DNA of 33,796 nt from positions 1 to 33,796 of the forward strand of contig JAJPKK010000260.1 in the NCBI GenBank assembly GCA_021323775.1. The letters are read 5' to 3'. Each line of letters begins with the position of its first letter. Within the stretch, counting starts at the first letter, position 1. Source of the stretch: Hyphomicrobiales bacterium (GTDB lineage Bacteria > Pseudomonadota > Alphaproteobacteria > Rhizobiales > Xanthobacteraceae). This document shows, piece after piece, positions 15,834 through 24,100 of this stretch. Under the pieces are notes generated by a model. That model searched no databases. It was not told the DNA's origin and worked only from the letters and a program-made list of their open reading frames with translations. The position numbers and the translations under genes were made by a program.

Positions 15834-16202
15834 TTAACGTGCACGCCCCACTGCCGCGATGGCGGCGGCGGCCAGGACCAGCCAGCCGAGAATCAGCAGC
15901 GTGCCGCCGGCCGGCGCGGCCATCGGGAACAGCCGATGGCCCGCAAAGGCGCGCGTCGAGATATCGCCGGCAAACAGCACGGCCCCCGCCACGAAGCAGG
16001 CCATGGCAACGAGCCCAAGGGGCCGCCACAGCGCCTTTTGGTCAGTGAGCGAAGCGGCGCCGAGCACGCCGACAGCGTGGAACAGCATCAGGTAGGCGGC
16101 GCCGTCGAGCCCTGATCCGGGCGCCGCATGGGCGGCTGCCGCGGCGAGCCCGACGCCGCCTGCGCCCATCAGGCAGGCGAGAATAAGCAAGATTGAGGTC
16201 AT
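15834..16202 (-). CDS. DUF423 small inner-membrane protein
   Basis: 122 residues from the ATG at 16202, with GGAGCC nine bases upstream. Four hydrophobic helices make up nearly the whole protein. Family features are the N-terminal GAGGVGLAAAAAHA, the central YLMLFHAVGVL with a conserved His, FVAGAVLFAGDI, and APAGGTLLILGWLVLAAAAI at the end. DUF423 proteins (YwdK/YgdD type) are widespread inner-membrane proteins without an assigned role. It lies between engB and argB, where rhizobial genomes often carry a gene or two; nothing in its sequence links it to either pathway. Confidence 0.9.
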   Translation of the reverse strand: MTSILLILACLMGAGGVGLAAAAAHAAPGSGLDGAAYLMLFHAVGVLGAASLTDQKALWRPLGLVAMACFVAGAVLFAGDISTRAFAGHRLFPMAAPAGGTLLILGWLVLAAAAIAAVGRAR

Positions 16203-16303
16203 TGCAGAGGCTCCGTTGGGCAGCGTGAGTGACCGGTTCGTGGCCCCGATTTGTGAGGAGCGCAAGGAGGGCGACACGCCTGAATGACGGCTGGATCGCG
16301 CAA

Positions 16304-16954
16304 TTACAGGTTCTGCTCAGCGAGCAGCCTCGCGATGGCGGCACGCAATTCCGGAACGCCGGCGCCGCTGCGGGCCGACGTTGCGAGCGTTTCAGGAAAG
16401 GCGGCGGGACGCTGGCGAAGAGCTGCTGTGGCGGCTTCCAGGCAGGCGGCGAGTTCGGAAGCTTTGACCTCATCGGCCTTGGTCAGCACGACCTGGTAGC
16501 TGACGGCTGCGGTGTCGAGAGTTTCCAGCACAGCGCCGTCGGCCGCTGTGAGGCCGCGCCGCGCATCGACCAGGACGTAGACTCGGGCAAGATTGGCGCG
16601 GCCGCGAAGATAGGCGTGGATCAGCGCTGTCCATGCCGCCACCTTGGGCTTGGGCGCTGCCGCGTAGCCGTAGCCCGGCATATCGACCAGGGTGAGACGG
16701 TCGTCGGCCGCGAAGAACACAAGCTCCTGGGTGCGGCCGGGCGTATGGGAGGTTCTCGCGAGCCCGCTGCGGTTGGTCAGCGCGTTGATGAGGCTCGACT
16801 TGCCGACATTGGAGCGGCCCACGAAGGCGATCTCAACTCCCCTCATTGCGGGCAGGGACGCCGCTGAAGCAGCGGCCGAGACGAAGCGCCATTCGGGCGC
16901 GAACAGCCGCCGGCCCGCGCCGATTTCGCTCGTCGTGAAGGCGAGCGCTGACAC
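16304..16954 (-). CDS. engB: Ribosome-biogenesis GTP-binding protein EngB/YihA/YsxC
   Basis: 216 residues. An essential-type GTPase needed for large ribosomal subunit assembly, in the cytosol. G1 (P-loop) GRSNVGKSS is at 46-54, G2 region TSHTPGRTQ at 68-76, G3 DMPGYG at 91-96, G4 TKAD at 158-161 and G5 TSARSG near 190. The spacing and the pattern GYGYA after G3 are diagnostic of the EngB group. The start is GTG at 16954, preceded by GGAGGT with seven bases between, which is why I prefer it. It begins 30 bases after the yidC stop, so the two are almost certainly in one transcript. Confidence 0.97.
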   Translation of the reverse strand: MSALAFTTSEIGAGRRLFAPEWRFVSAAASAASLPAMRGVEIAFVGRSNVGKSSLINALTNRSGLARTSHTPGRTQELVFFAADDRLTLVDMPGYGYAAAPKPKVAAWTALIHAYLRGRANLARVYVLVDARRGLTAADGAVLETLDTAAVSYQVVLTKADEVKASELAACLEAATAALRQRPAAFPETLATSARSGAGVPELRAAIARLLAEQNL

Positions 16955-16984
16955 GTGCTGACCTCCGATGCTGCGCCAGGCCGT

Positions 16985-18913
16985 TCAGGTGAACGTCGCC
17001 GCCCAGAACGTATAGATCGCGATGCTGGTCGCGATCACGCCGGCGATAATCAGCTTCGGCAAGCCCGGCCTCTTCTTGAACAGGCCCGATATGCGGCGTC
17101 CGACATCCCTCAAGTTGTCGAGCAATTCGACCTTGGCGCCATTGCGCCGCATGATGATGGATTGCTGAATGACCGAGAGCGTATTGTTCCATGCCCAGTA
17201 GATCACCAGTCCGGATGCGAACGACGCCAGCATGAAGGTGAAGATCACCGGCATCCAGTCGAACATGATCTTTTGCGCCGGATCGGGCGGCGGCGGATTG
17301 AGCTTCATCTGCACCCACATGGTGACGCCCATAATGAGCGGCCATGCGCCGAGCACGAGGAAGTGGCCGATCGCCGGCAGCTGCGTCGGATCGAAGGGCA
17401 GCAGGCCGAACAGGTTGAACACATTCGTCGGGTCGGGCGCGGACAGGTCCTTGATCCAGCCGAAGAATGGCGCGTGGCGCATCTCGATCGTGACGAACAG
17501 CACCTTGTAGAGCGCGAAAAACACCGGGATCTGGATCACGATCGGCAGGCAGCCGGCGACAGGATTGATCTTCTCGCGCTTATAGAGCTCCATCAATTCC
17601 TGCTGCTGCTTGACCTTGTCGTCCGGATAGCGCTCGCGCAACGCCTGCATCTGGGGCTGCACAGCCTTCATTTTCGCCATCGACGCGTAGGACTTGTTGG
17701 CGAGCGGGAAGAACAGGGCTTTGAGCATCACCGTAACCGTCAGGATCGCAACGCCGAAGTTGCCGGTCCAGCGGAAGATCATGTCCATCAGCAGGAACAA
17801 GGGCTTGGTGATGAAGTAGAACCAGCCCCAATCGATCAGCAGCTCAAACCGATTGAGGCCAAGCTGTTTTTCGTAGCTATCGACGACTTGAACCTCCTTG
17901 GCGCCTGCAAACAAGCGCGCATGAGCCTCGCCGGTAGAACCCGGCGCAATGGTCTGCGGATCGAGCAGGTAATCGGTCTGGTAGGTTTTCACGCCGCCGA
18001 GTTCGGCGAAAGAAAACCGCGCCTGGACCTGGGCGTTGGTGTCCGGAAGCAACGTCGCGGCCCAATATTTGTCAGTGATGCCCAGCCAGGCGTCCGTGGC
18101 CTTGAAGGTCAGATCCTTCTCTTTTTCGATCTTGTCGTATTTGACCTCCTGCAGCCCCTGGTCGCCCAGGACGCCGATCATGCCTTCATGCAGGATGTAA
18201 TAGTTGGACGTCTGCGGCTTACCGTGGCGCGAGATCAGCCCGTAAGGGTAAAGAGTCACCGGCGCGCCGCTGTTGTTCTCGACCTCGTCCTTGACAGTGA
18301 ATAGATATTTGTCGTCCAGCGAAATGGTGCGTCGGAACACCAGCCCGTCACCATTGTCGTAGGTGAGTGTGATCGGCCGTCCAATGCCGAGCGTACCCGA
18401 CCCCTGCCTTTGCCATACCGTATCCGGGCCCGGTACCTTTACCGCACCGCCAGCGGGACCTATCCAGCCGAACTCCCCATAGAACGGATTCGGGCTTTCC
18501 GACGGGGAGAGCAGCACGATCGCCGGCGAGGAGGGATCGACGGTCTCATGATACTGGGCAAGGGAGACGTCGTCGATGCGGCCTCCCTTCAGTGAGATCG
18601 AGCCCTTGATGCGCGGCGTGTCGACCGCAACGCGCTCGGTCGATGCGATAACGGCTTCGCGGCTCTTTTGCGCGACTTCGCGCGCAGCCCCGGACTGCTC
18701 GGGAGCCCGCGGAGCTGCGCCTGGGGCCGCGGGGGCGGCTCCGGGCGCCTGATTCGGCGTCGCCCGCGGAGCCGGCTGAACCTGCGTGATCTGGGCCTGG
18801 CGCTGCTGCTCCTCCTGGCGCTGCTTGAGCGGCAGTGCATAGAAGTATTCCCAGCCGATCAGCACGATGGCCGACAGCACGATGGCGAGTATAGTGTTCC
18901 GCTGGTCGTTCAT
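16985..18913 (-). CDS. yidC: Membrane protein insertase YidC
   Basis: 642 residues. Inserts proteins into the inner membrane, alone or with SecYEG. There is an N-terminal anchor helix (about 6-24, [19 protein letters not shown]), a Gln/Ala/Pro-rich linker (about 33-75), a large periplasmic beta domain (about 90-360), and the conserved five-helix insertase core from about 370. The core includes [20 protein letters not shown] with the conserved Arg just before it (FRWTGNF), [32 protein letters not shown] and [21 protein letters not shown], with a basic tail (FKKRPGLPK). Size and layout are those of Gram-negative YidC. Its ATG overlaps the stop of rnpA as ATGA, implying translational coupling. 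Confidence 0.97.
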   Translation of the reverse strand: MNDQRNTILAIVLSAIVLIGWEYFYALPLKQRQEEQQRQAQITQVQPAPRATPNQAPGAAPAAPGAAPRAPEQSGAAREVAQKSREAVIASTERVAVDTPRIKGSISLKGGRIDDVSLAQYHETVDPSSPAIVLLSPSESPNPFYGEFGWIGPAGGAVKVPGPDTVWQRQGSGTLGIGRPITLTYDNGDGLVFRRTISLDDKYLFTVKDEVENNSGAPVTLYPYGLISRHGKPQTSNYYILHEGMIGVLGDQGLQEVKYDKIEKEKDLTFKATDAWLGITDKYWAATLLPDTNAQVQARFSFAELGGVKTYQTDYLLDPQTIAPGSTGEAHARLFAGAKEVQVVDSYEKQLGLNRFELLIDWGWFYFITKPLFLLMDMIFRWTGNFGVAILTVTVMLKALFFPLANKSYASMAKMKAVQPQMQALRERYPDDKVKQQQELMELYKREKINPVAGCLPIVIQIPVFFALYKVLFVTIEMRHAPFFGWIKDLSAPDPTNVFNLFGLLPFDPTQLPAIGHFLVLGAWPLIMGVTMWVQMKLNPPPPDPAQKIMFDWMPVIFTFMLASFASGLVIYWAWNNTLSVIQQSIIMRRNGAKVELLDNLRDVGRRISGLFKKRPGLPKLIIAGVIATSIAIYTFWAATFT

Positions 18914-19293
18914 TGCCTGCTCTGATCGGCTTGCCGCGAATTCGCCTCGCCCGGAACGCCCGCCCGTCGCTTCTTCTTCAGGCGCCGAAGCGCTCCCGCG
19001 AAATCCACGGTCAGTTTGGCAAACGGAATATCAAGTGCAGCCCGCCGTCCAACCAGGACATAATCGCTGCCGGCATCGAGGCTAGTGGCGGCGGAAAGCC
19101 GCACGATTTCCCTCAGTTGCCGGCGCAGACGGTTGCGTTCCACTGCGCCGCCCACTTTTCCCGAGACCGTGAATCCCACCCGCGCCGGCCTGGCATCCGC
19201 GCGGCGGCGTTCCTGCACGATAAATCCCGGCGTTGAGACGCTAGTACCCGCCGCGGCCGCGAGAAAGTCCTTGCGTCGCTTCAATCGTTCCAT
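18910..19293 (-). CDS. rnpA: Ribonuclease P protein component
   Basis: 127 residues from the ATG at 19293 ([10 protein letters not shown]). It is the small basic protein that helps the RNase P RNA bind pre-tRNA and mature its 5' end. The signature RNR region [11 protein letters not shown] (52-62) follows [14 protein letters not shown], and the helix and beta-strand order is standard. The C-terminus has an extra basic segment ([15 protein letters not shown]), common in alphaproteobacteria. It lies 80 bases after rpmH and overlaps the yidC start by four bases (ATGA). Its frame stays open upstream across rpmH, but similarity starts only at this ATG. Confidence 0.95.
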   Translation of the reverse strand: MERLKRRKDFLAAAAGTSVSTPGFIVQERRRADARPARVGFTVSGKVGGAVERNRLRRQLREIVRLSAATSLDAGSDYVLVGRRAALDIPFAKLTVDFAGALRRLKKKRRAGVPGEANSRQADQSRQ

Positions 19294-19331
19294 GGCACCG
19301 ACATGCCAAAGCCGGCGCACCGCCGCCTCAC

Positions 19332-19352
19332 CTTCCCCACCGGATGGGGGAG
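19332..19352. repeat. Intercistronic hairpin between rpmH and rnpA
   Basis: CTTCCCCA (19332-19339) pairs with TGGGGGAG (19345-19352), including one G-T pair, around a five-base loop. It lies in the 80-base gap between rpmH and rnpA. It could act as a partial terminator or a processing site that lowers rnpA relative to rpmH; equally it is one of the GC-rich palindromes found elsewhere in the window. Confidence 0.45.
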
Positions 19353-19373
19353 CGTAGACGAGGGGCTGTGCAG

Positions 19374-19508
19374 TCAAGCGCTGAGGCGCTTGCGGCCGCG
19401 CGCGCGACGGGCGTTGAGCACCTTGCGGCCGCCCGGAGTGGCCATCCGGGTTCGGAAACCATGACGGCGCTTGCGCACAAGTTTGCTCGGTTGATAGGTC
19501 CGCTTCAC
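19374..19508 (-). CDS. rpmH: 50S ribosomal protein L34
   Basis: 44 residues with a GTG start at 19508: [18 protein letters not shown], then [20 protein letters not shown] and RKRLSA. This is the full-length, almost invariant bL34 sequence, a structural protein of the large ribosomal subunit. GAGGAA with six bases spacing precedes the GTG, supporting this start. It is the first gene of the rpmH-rnpA-yidC-engB run, with a good promoter about 155 bases upstream. The gene is short and easily overlooked because the rnpA frame is open across it. Confidence 0.97.
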   Translation of the reverse strand: MKRTYQPSKLVRKRRHGFRTRMATPGGRKVLNARRARGRKRLSA

Positions 19509-19550
19509 GGCCTTCCTCTCTGATCAAGCCACACTCTTTCGCCTCTTCGT

Positions 19551-19574
19551 ACCCTCCCGCATGCGGGGGAGGGT
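19551..19574. repeat. GC-rich palindrome in the rpmH leader
   Basis: ACCCTCCCGC (19551-19560) and GCGGGGGAGGGT (19563-19574) form a near-perfect stem, with two unpaired Gs, around the centre AT. It lies in the predicted 5' leader of rpmH, so the transcript would carry this hairpin. It is the same family as the other short palindromes in the window. Confidence 0.6.
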
Positions 19575-19663
19575 AGGGAGAGGGCAGGCTGATTAAGACA
19601 AAATAAGCGCCACCCGGGTGGCATTGCTGCCGTATCGGCAGGGCTGTCGGTCAATTGTCGCGG

Positions 19664-19692
19664 CTTATAGGGGAGGGCCACGGTCTCGTCAA
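19664..19692 (-). promoter_or_regulatory. Predicted sigma-70-type promoter of the rpmH-rnpA-yidC-engB operon
   Basis: On the minus strand TTGACG (plus 19687-19692) is followed after exactly 17 bases by TATAAG (plus 19664-19669), a near-consensus housekeeping promoter. Transcription would start near 19657, giving a leader of about 150 bases before rpmH. It is the best -35/-10 pair I see in the window. Confidence 0.6.
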
Positions 19693-19887
19693 TGCGCGGT
19701 GGAGACGCCTGCCGTTCGCCCCTGCCGGCGCCCGCGGAACACCGATCACGTTTGCGCGAGCCGTTGCGCAAAACAACGTGATACCGCGGTGAAATCCGCT
19801 CGCGACCGCCGTGGTGGTGTATAAGGCTGTCGCCCCGGCTGATTGACGAAGCAAACGCGTCGACCGCGCAGAAATAGACATCGCATC

Positions 19888-20772
19888 ATGGCGATCGAGA
19901 TCAATCAAACGCAGCCCCCTCCCTGCCGTTCACCGCATGCGGTGAACGGCAGGGAGGGGGCACCCGCGTTCGGGCGGCTGATCCCGCTTGGCGTGATCCT
20001 CGCCGTGATGGCGCTCGCGGTTGCCATGGGGTGGCACCGGCAACTGTCTTTCGAGACGCTGGTGCGGCACCACTCCGCAATCGAGGAACTGGTCGCGGCA
20101 CATCGTGCCGTGGCGATCCTGAGTTTTATCGCCGTCTACGCGGCCGCTGTGGCGTTGTCATTCCCGGGAGCTGCGCTCCTCACCATCGCGGGAGGCGCGA
20201 TCTTTGGCGCCCTCGCCGGCGGCGTTGCGGCCGCGATGGCCGCCACTCTCGGTGCGACGAGCATCTTCCTCATCACCAAATACGCCTTTAGCTGCGTGGC
20301 CGGTTGCGGTTGGATGCGCCGCGGCGCGCCGCTTGCCGAAAAGCTGGCGGCGGGTTTTCGCAAAGACGCTTTCTGTTACCTGGTTTTCTTGCGGATGGTG
20401 CCGCTGTTCCCGTTCTGGCTCGTCAACTTGATATCGGCGCCAGCGGGCGTCGGGCTTGTGCCTTTCATCGCTGCGACGGCACTCGGAATTCTTCCAGCGA
20501 CGTTTGCGTTTGCATTCCTTGGGGCCGGCCTGAGCAGCGCTGTTGTGGCGGAGGAGAGCGCCTACCAGACTTGTGTGGCGGCAGCAGGCAAGGCGGGCTG
20601 CCATCTCAATTTCGATTTGCGCGCCGCATTTACGCCCGAGTTGATCGGCGGCCTGGTCGTCCTCGGGATGATTGCGCTCATTCCGCCTGTTGCGCGGCGT
20701 TACGGCGCGATGCGGCGGCGAGCCAAGGCATCTCGGCCCTCTCTATCCTCCCCCGCGAGCGGGGCAGGGTAG
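19888..20772 (+). CDS. TVP38/TMEM64 (DedA-related) family membrane protein
   Basis: 294 residues from the ATG at 19888. Hydrophobic segments include LIPLGVILAVMALAVAMGW, AILSFIAVYAAAVALSFPGA, LTIAGGAIFGALAGGVAAAM, VNLISAPAGVGLVPFIAATA and LIGGLVVLGMIALIPP. The core FPGAALLTIAGGAIFG and FLRMVPLFPFWLVN motifs are diagnostic of the SNARE-associated/VTT domain. The function is not settled: members of the wider family are linked to lipid scrambling or carrier-lipid transport. Residues 10-25 (PPPCRSPHAVNGREGA) are encoded by a perfect palindrome and look inserted. The last residues (SLSSPASGAG) and the stop are encoded by another palindrome. The next gene, a flavoprotein, starts 166 bases later; this pair occurs together in many bacteria, often fused. 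Confidence 0.88.
   Translation: MAIEINQTQPPPCRSPHAVNGREGAPAFGRLIPLGVILAVMALAVAMGWHRQLSFETLVRHHSAIEELVAAHRAVAILSFIAVYAAAVALSFPGAALLTIAGGAIFGALAGGVAAAMAATLGATSIFLITKYAFSCVAGCGWMRRGAPLAEKLAAGFRKDAFCYLVFLRMVPLFPFWLVNLISAPAGVGLVPFIAATALGILPATFAFAFLGAGLSSAVVAEESAYQTCVAAAGKAGCHLNFDLRAAFTPELIGGLVVLGMIALIPPVARRYGAMRRRAKASRPSLSSPASGAG
19915..19960. repeat. Perfect 46-bp palindrome inside the TVP38-family gene
   Basis: Bases 19915-19937 and 19938-19960 are exact reverse complements with no loop, centred on GCATGC. Because it is a palindrome, the other strand encodes the same peptide. The arm contains CCTCCCTGCCG, similar to the ends of the other GC-rich palindromes. It sits nine codons into the gene and keeps the frame. 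Confidence 0.9.
20744..20771. repeat. GC-rich palindrome forming the 3' end of the TVP38-family gene
   Basis: TATCCTCCCCCG (20744-20755) pairs with CGGGGCAGGGTA (20760-20771) with one mismatch and one G-T pair around CGAG. The TAG stop of the upstream gene lies at its right edge, so the element supplies the last codons and the stop. Confidence 0.6.
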
Positions 20773-20938
20773 GGGAAGCCGGCGATCTGCGGCCCCGAGC
20801 CCCACCCTCCCGACACTTGCAAGCCGTCACACATCGCGCGGCCCCGCTTTGCTTACCTCTCGCCCGCATTCGGGCCGCAGCGACAATCGATTGTGCCGCC
20901 CGCATTCGGCAGTGTAGAGTAGAATACGGAGGGCATGC

Positions 20939-22363
20939 TTGGCTGAATTGCTCAAGCCCGACATATGCGTGATTGGGGCGGGTTCTGGCGGTCTGTCGGT
21001 TGCCGCCGGCGCGGCGGCGTTCGGAGCCTCGGTCGTTTTGGTCGAGAAGGGCCGGATGGGGGGCGACTGCCTCAACTGCGGCTGCGTGCCCTCGAAGGCA
21101 TTAATTGCGGCTGCGAAGCGTGCGAACGCCGCCCTTATGTCAGGCAAGTTCGGGGTCGACCTGCAACCTGTCGTCGATTTCTCTCGCGTCTACAGCCATG
21201 TCCACAAGGTGATAGCGGCCGTCACGCCGAACGATTCGATTGAACGCTTCACCGGCCTTGGGGTCCGGGTCGTCGCCGGCCGCGCACGCTTCACGGATCC
21301 GGCTACCGTGATGGTCGACGGAAGCATCACCGTGCAGGCGCGGCGCTTCGTCATTGCGACGGGATCGTCGCCCGCCGTTCCTCCGATCCCCGGTCTTGCC
21401 CAAGCGCCGTATCGCACCAACGAGACGATATTCGATCTGGAGGAATTGCCCGCCCACCTCGTGGTGATCGGCGGCGGGCCGGGCGGCCTTGAGCTTGGCC
21501 AGGCGTTTCGCCGCCTGGGCGCGCAAGTGACGGTCATCGAGGCGGAGCGGCCTCTCGCCAAGGACGACGCAGAATGCGCGCAGCTCGTTCTTGCTGCGCT
21601 CCTTCGCGAAGGCGTCGAGATACGAGCACCCGCGCGCGTGCAATCGGTGCGGCAGACAAGCGGCGGTATCGAGCTTGCGGTCAGGTGCGGCGACGCCGAG
21701 GAACGGATCGCCGGCAGCCATCTCCTCGTGTCCGCTGGCCGCGCGCCCAACGTCATGGGACTCGGCCTCGAGGAGGCGAAGATCGAATTCACGCCGGCTG
21801 GAATTGTGGTGGACGGCAGCCTGCAAACGACGAATCGCCGTGTTTACGCGACCGGCGACGCGGTTGCGGGCGGCATGATGTTCACCCACGTCGCCAATTA
21901 CCATGCCGGGCTGGTGATCCGGCACGCGTTGCTTCGCTTGCCGGTCAAGGCGAGGTATAATGCCCTGCCAAGGGTCACCTTTACGGACCCGGAGCTCGCC
22001 CATGTGGGACTGACCGATGAGCAGGCAAGGGATGAGGGATATCGAATTCGCGTGATGCGCTGGCCATATTGCGAGAACGACCGGGCCCAGACCGAGCGGA
22101 CGACCGACGGTCATGTCAAGGTCGTCACCACCGCTGGCGGCGGCGTGCTTGGCGCCACGATCGTTGGAGCACATGCCGGCGAGCTGATTGCGCCGTGGAC
22201 GCTCGCCATCGGTCAGGGCCTCAACATCCGCGCCATTGCCGAGATGGTGGCCCCATATCCGACCCTCAGCGAGCTCAACAAACGGGCCGCGATGATGTTT
22301 TTCGCGCCTGTCGCGGCAAACCCGACGGTGCGGCGCATGATCCGGTGGCTTCGCAGGGGATAA
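20939..22363 (+). CDS. FAD/NAD(P)-dependent oxidoreductase, mercuric reductase/lipoamide dehydrogenase-like
   Basis: 474 residues from a TTG at 20939; GGAGGG ends five bases before it, and the only nearby ATG is in another frame. FAD site GAGSGGLSVAAGA (13-25). The redox-active disulfide is GGDCLNCGCVPSKAL with Cys44 and Cys49 and an unusual third Cys47. The NAD(P) site is VVIGGGPGGLELG near 180, the second FAD motif is YATGDAVAGG near 300, and the dimerisation domain is C-terminal. The usual catalytic His of the His-Pro-Thr-x-x-Glu motif is Tyr440 (APYPTLSEL), and the C-terminal Cys pair and heavy-metal domain of true MerA are missing. So it is probably neither lipoamide dehydrogenase nor mercuric reductase. 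Such proteins travel with TVP38 genes. The natural substrate is unknown. The kinase gene starts four bases after its stop. Confidence 0.9.
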   Translation: MAELLKPDICVIGAGSGGLSVAAGAAAFGASVVLVEKGRMGGDCLNCGCVPSKALIAAAKRANAALMSGKFGVDLQPVVDFSRVYSHVHKVIAAVTPNDSIERFTGLGVRVVAGRARFTDPATVMVDGSITVQARRFVIATGSSPAVPPIPGLAQAPYRTNETIFDLEELPAHLVVIGGGPGGLELGQAFRRLGAQVTVIEAERPLAKDDAECAQLVLAALLREGVEIRAPARVQSVRQTSGGIELAVRCGDAEERIAGSHLLVSAGRAPNVMGLGLEEAKIEFTPAGIVVDGSLQTTNRRVYATGDAVAGGMMFTHVANYHAGLVIRHALLRLPVKARYNALPRVTFTDPELAHVGLTDEQARDEGYRIRVMRWPYCENDRAQTERTTDGHVKVVTTAGGGVLGATIVGAHAGELIAPWTLAIGQGLNIRAIAEMVAPYPTLSELNKRAAMMFFAPVAANPTVRRMIRWLRRG

Positions 22364-22367
22364 GCAA

Positions 22368-23843
22368 TTGGCGCCGACCCGCGACGACCTCCATCTGTCC
22401 GGCGGCGCGCCGGCGCCGCGCATCCGTTTCGGTCTGTCCGCGAAGCTTCTGCTGCTGACGGTGCTGTTCGTGATGCTGGCGGAGGTGTGCATTTATGTGC
22501 CGTCGATCGCGAATTTCCGCCTGGCCTGGCTCAGCAATAAGCTCGCCGCCGCCTACACGGCTGCGCTGGTTTTCGACGCAGCGCCGCAAATCCCGGATGA
22601 GCTTTCCCGGCAGATTCTCGACAGCATCGGGGCGCGCGCTCTCGCTATGAAGCTTGGCCAGCAGCGCCGCCTGCTTGCGACGACGGAGTTGCCGAGCGAA
22701 GTGCTGCAAGAGGTCGACACTCGTGACATGAGGCCGCTGCGAGCCATCGTGGAGGCGTTCCGCACGCTGCTGGTGGCGAGAGACACCGATCTCCTGCGCG
22801 CCGTCGGGCCGGCGCCCGGGGGCGGCCAGTTCGTGGAAATAGTGATCCCCGAGGGTCCGTTGCGGAGCGCGATGTGGATTTTTTCGCGCAACATCGTGCT
22901 GCTTTCGATCGCGATTTCGGCGATCAGCGCGGCGCTTGTATACTTTGCTCTCCACTACCTCTTCGTCCGGCCGCTCTATCGCATCGCCGCCAACATGGCG
23001 AGCTACCGGGCCGACCCGGAAGATCGCGCGCGTGTGTTGGCCCCGACTGCGCGCCATGACGAGATCGGCTTCGTCGAGCGCGAACTCGCCGAAATGCAGC
23101 GCGATCTCGCCAATATGCTCCACGAGAAGACGCGGCTTGCGAACCTGGGGCTTGCCGTGTCGAAGATCAACCACGATCTGCGCAACCTGTTGGCCTCTGC
23201 GCAGTTGTTTTCCGACCGGCTGGCGAGGCTGCCTGATCCCCAGGTGCAGCGCTTTGCCCCCAAGCTGATGCGGGCGCTTGAGCGAGCGATCGCTTTCTGT
23301 CAGTCCACGTTGTCCTACGGGCGCGCCCAGGAACCGCCGCCCGACCGGCGGCCGGTGGCGTTGATGGAACTTGTCGAGGATGTGCGCGACACCCTCGGGC
23401 TGCAGCCGGATTCACGCATCGGCTGGATCACGTCGGTCGAGCGCGGCCTGACCGTCGAGGCGGACCGCGATCAACTGCTGCGCGTCCTCGTCAACCTCGC
23501 GCGCAACGCCATGCAGGCGCTGGAAAGCCGCGCCCCCAATGACCCCACCCGCGATCAGATCCGAATCACGGGCCGGCGCGAGGGGGCGGTCGTGGTCATC
23601 GAGGTTGCGGACACCGGTCCGGGCCTCTCGGCTCAGGCCCAGGCGCATCTGTTCGAGGCTTTCCAGGGATCGACGCGGTCCGGCGGCGCTGGCCTTGGCC
23701 TCGCGATCGCGGAAGAACTCGTGCGCGCCCATGGCGGCGAGATTTCGCTCGTGGAAGGAACCATCGGGGCGACGTTCCGCCTGAAAATCCCCGATCGGCC
23801 GATCCCGCTTCACGAGCGACGCGGCGAACGCGCCCATGCATAG
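22368..23843 (+). CDS. Membrane sensor histidine kinase
   Basis: 491 residues from a TTG at 22368 with AGGGGA seven bases upstream, just four bases after the flavoprotein stop. Transmembrane helices near 25-45 (LLLLTVLFVMLAEVCIYV) and 185-205 (IVLLSIAISAISAALVYFAL) flank a periplasmic sensor domain of about 135 residues. A HAMP-like linker follows (FVRPLYRIAANMASY). The phosphoacceptor region is VSKINHDLRN with His269. The ATPase domain shows NLARNAMQAL (N box), DTGPGLS (G1), FEAFQGS (F box) and GAGLGLAIAEELV (G2), so it should be active. No response regulator is visible on either side, so the partner is elsewhere. Tight coupling to the flavoprotein suggests a shared stimulus, perhaps redox or envelope state; this is inference. 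Confidence 0.92.
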   Translation: MAPTRDDLHLSGGAPAPRIRFGLSAKLLLLTVLFVMLAEVCIYVPSIANFRLAWLSNKLAAAYTAALVFDAAPQIPDELSRQILDSIGARALAMKLGQQRRLLATTELPSEVLQEVDTRDMRPLRAIVEAFRTLLVARDTDLLRAVGPAPGGGQFVEIVIPEGPLRSAMWIFSRNIVLLSIAISAISAALVYFALHYLFVRPLYRIAANMASYRADPEDRARVLAPTARHDEIGFVERELAEMQRDLANMLHEKTRLANLGLAVSKINHDLRNLLASAQLFSDRLARLPDPQVQRFAPKLMRALERAIAFCQSTLSYGRAQEPPPDRRPVALMELVEDVRDTLGLQPDSRIGWITSVERGLTVEADRDQLLRVLVNLARNAMQALESRAPNDPTRDQIRITGRREGAVVVIEVADTGPGLSAQAQAHLFEAFQGSTRSGGAGLGLAIAEELVRAHGGEISLVEGTIGATFRLKIPDRPIPLHERRGERAHA

Positions 23844-23847
23844 CGCC

Positions 23848-23881
23848 GGGGCGGCCACAAGAGTCGCCCCGGGGCCGCCCC
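23848..23881. repeat. Hairpin element right after the sensor kinase gene
   Basis: GGGGCGGCC (23848-23856) pairs with GGCCGCCCC (23873-23881); an alternative inner pairing is GGGGCG with CGCCCC at 23865-23870. It begins five bases after the kinase stop. No T run follows, so it is either a repeat element, as common in rhizobial genomes, or an mRNA 3'-end stabiliser. Confidence 0.5.
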
Positions 23882-23946
23882 TACATCACGGCCTCCGGGA
23901 TGGAAAGCGCCGGTGTGAAGCCGGCGAACGGATCCGCAATGGAGCC

Positions 23947-23973
23947 TTGCCAAGTCGGAACGGACCCTATAGC
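23947..23973 (+). promoter_or_regulatory. Possible promoter of tRNA-Arg
   Basis: TTGCCA at 23947-23952 and TATAGC at 23968-23973, spaced by 15 bases, which is shorter than ideal. Transcription would begin about 45 bases before the tRNA. Confidence 0.3.
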
Positions 23974-24023
23974 TATGCCGGGCCGCAGGGCATTCTCCCG
24001 GCGCATTCTCCGGCGTCTTAGCC

Positions 24024-24100
24024 GCGCCCGTAGCTCAGCTGGATAGAGCACCAGACTACGAATCTGGGGGTCAGGAGTTCGAATCTCTTCGGGCGCGCCA
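24024..24100 (+). tRNA. tRNA-Arg (anticodon ACG)
   Basis: 77 bases with a full cloverleaf. The acceptor stem GCGCCCG pairs with CGGGCGC (24090-24096), the D arm is GCTCAGCTGGATAGAGC, the anticodon loop is CTACGAA with ACG, and the T arm has GTTCGAATC. The discriminator is G and CCA is encoded. ACG is normally edited to ICG by TadA to read the CGN codons. Directly downstream are broken foreign-type genes, which fits use of the tRNA as an insertion site. Confidence 0.97.

Noticed and set aside
16955-18304. 449-codon open frame antisense to yidC
   Set aside because: It covers conserved yidC and engB sequence on the other strand; its composition (His, Arg, Asp, Gln) is typical of an antisense shadow.
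19509-19887. Possible replication origin beside rpmH
   Set aside because: In some bacteria oriC is next to rpmH, but I see no cluster of DnaA boxes or AT-rich unwinding region, and no dnaA or dnaN here.
21140-22492. 450-codon frame antisense to the flavoprotein gene
   Set aside because: It is a shadow of a gene whose FAD and NAD motifs are clear on the plus strand.
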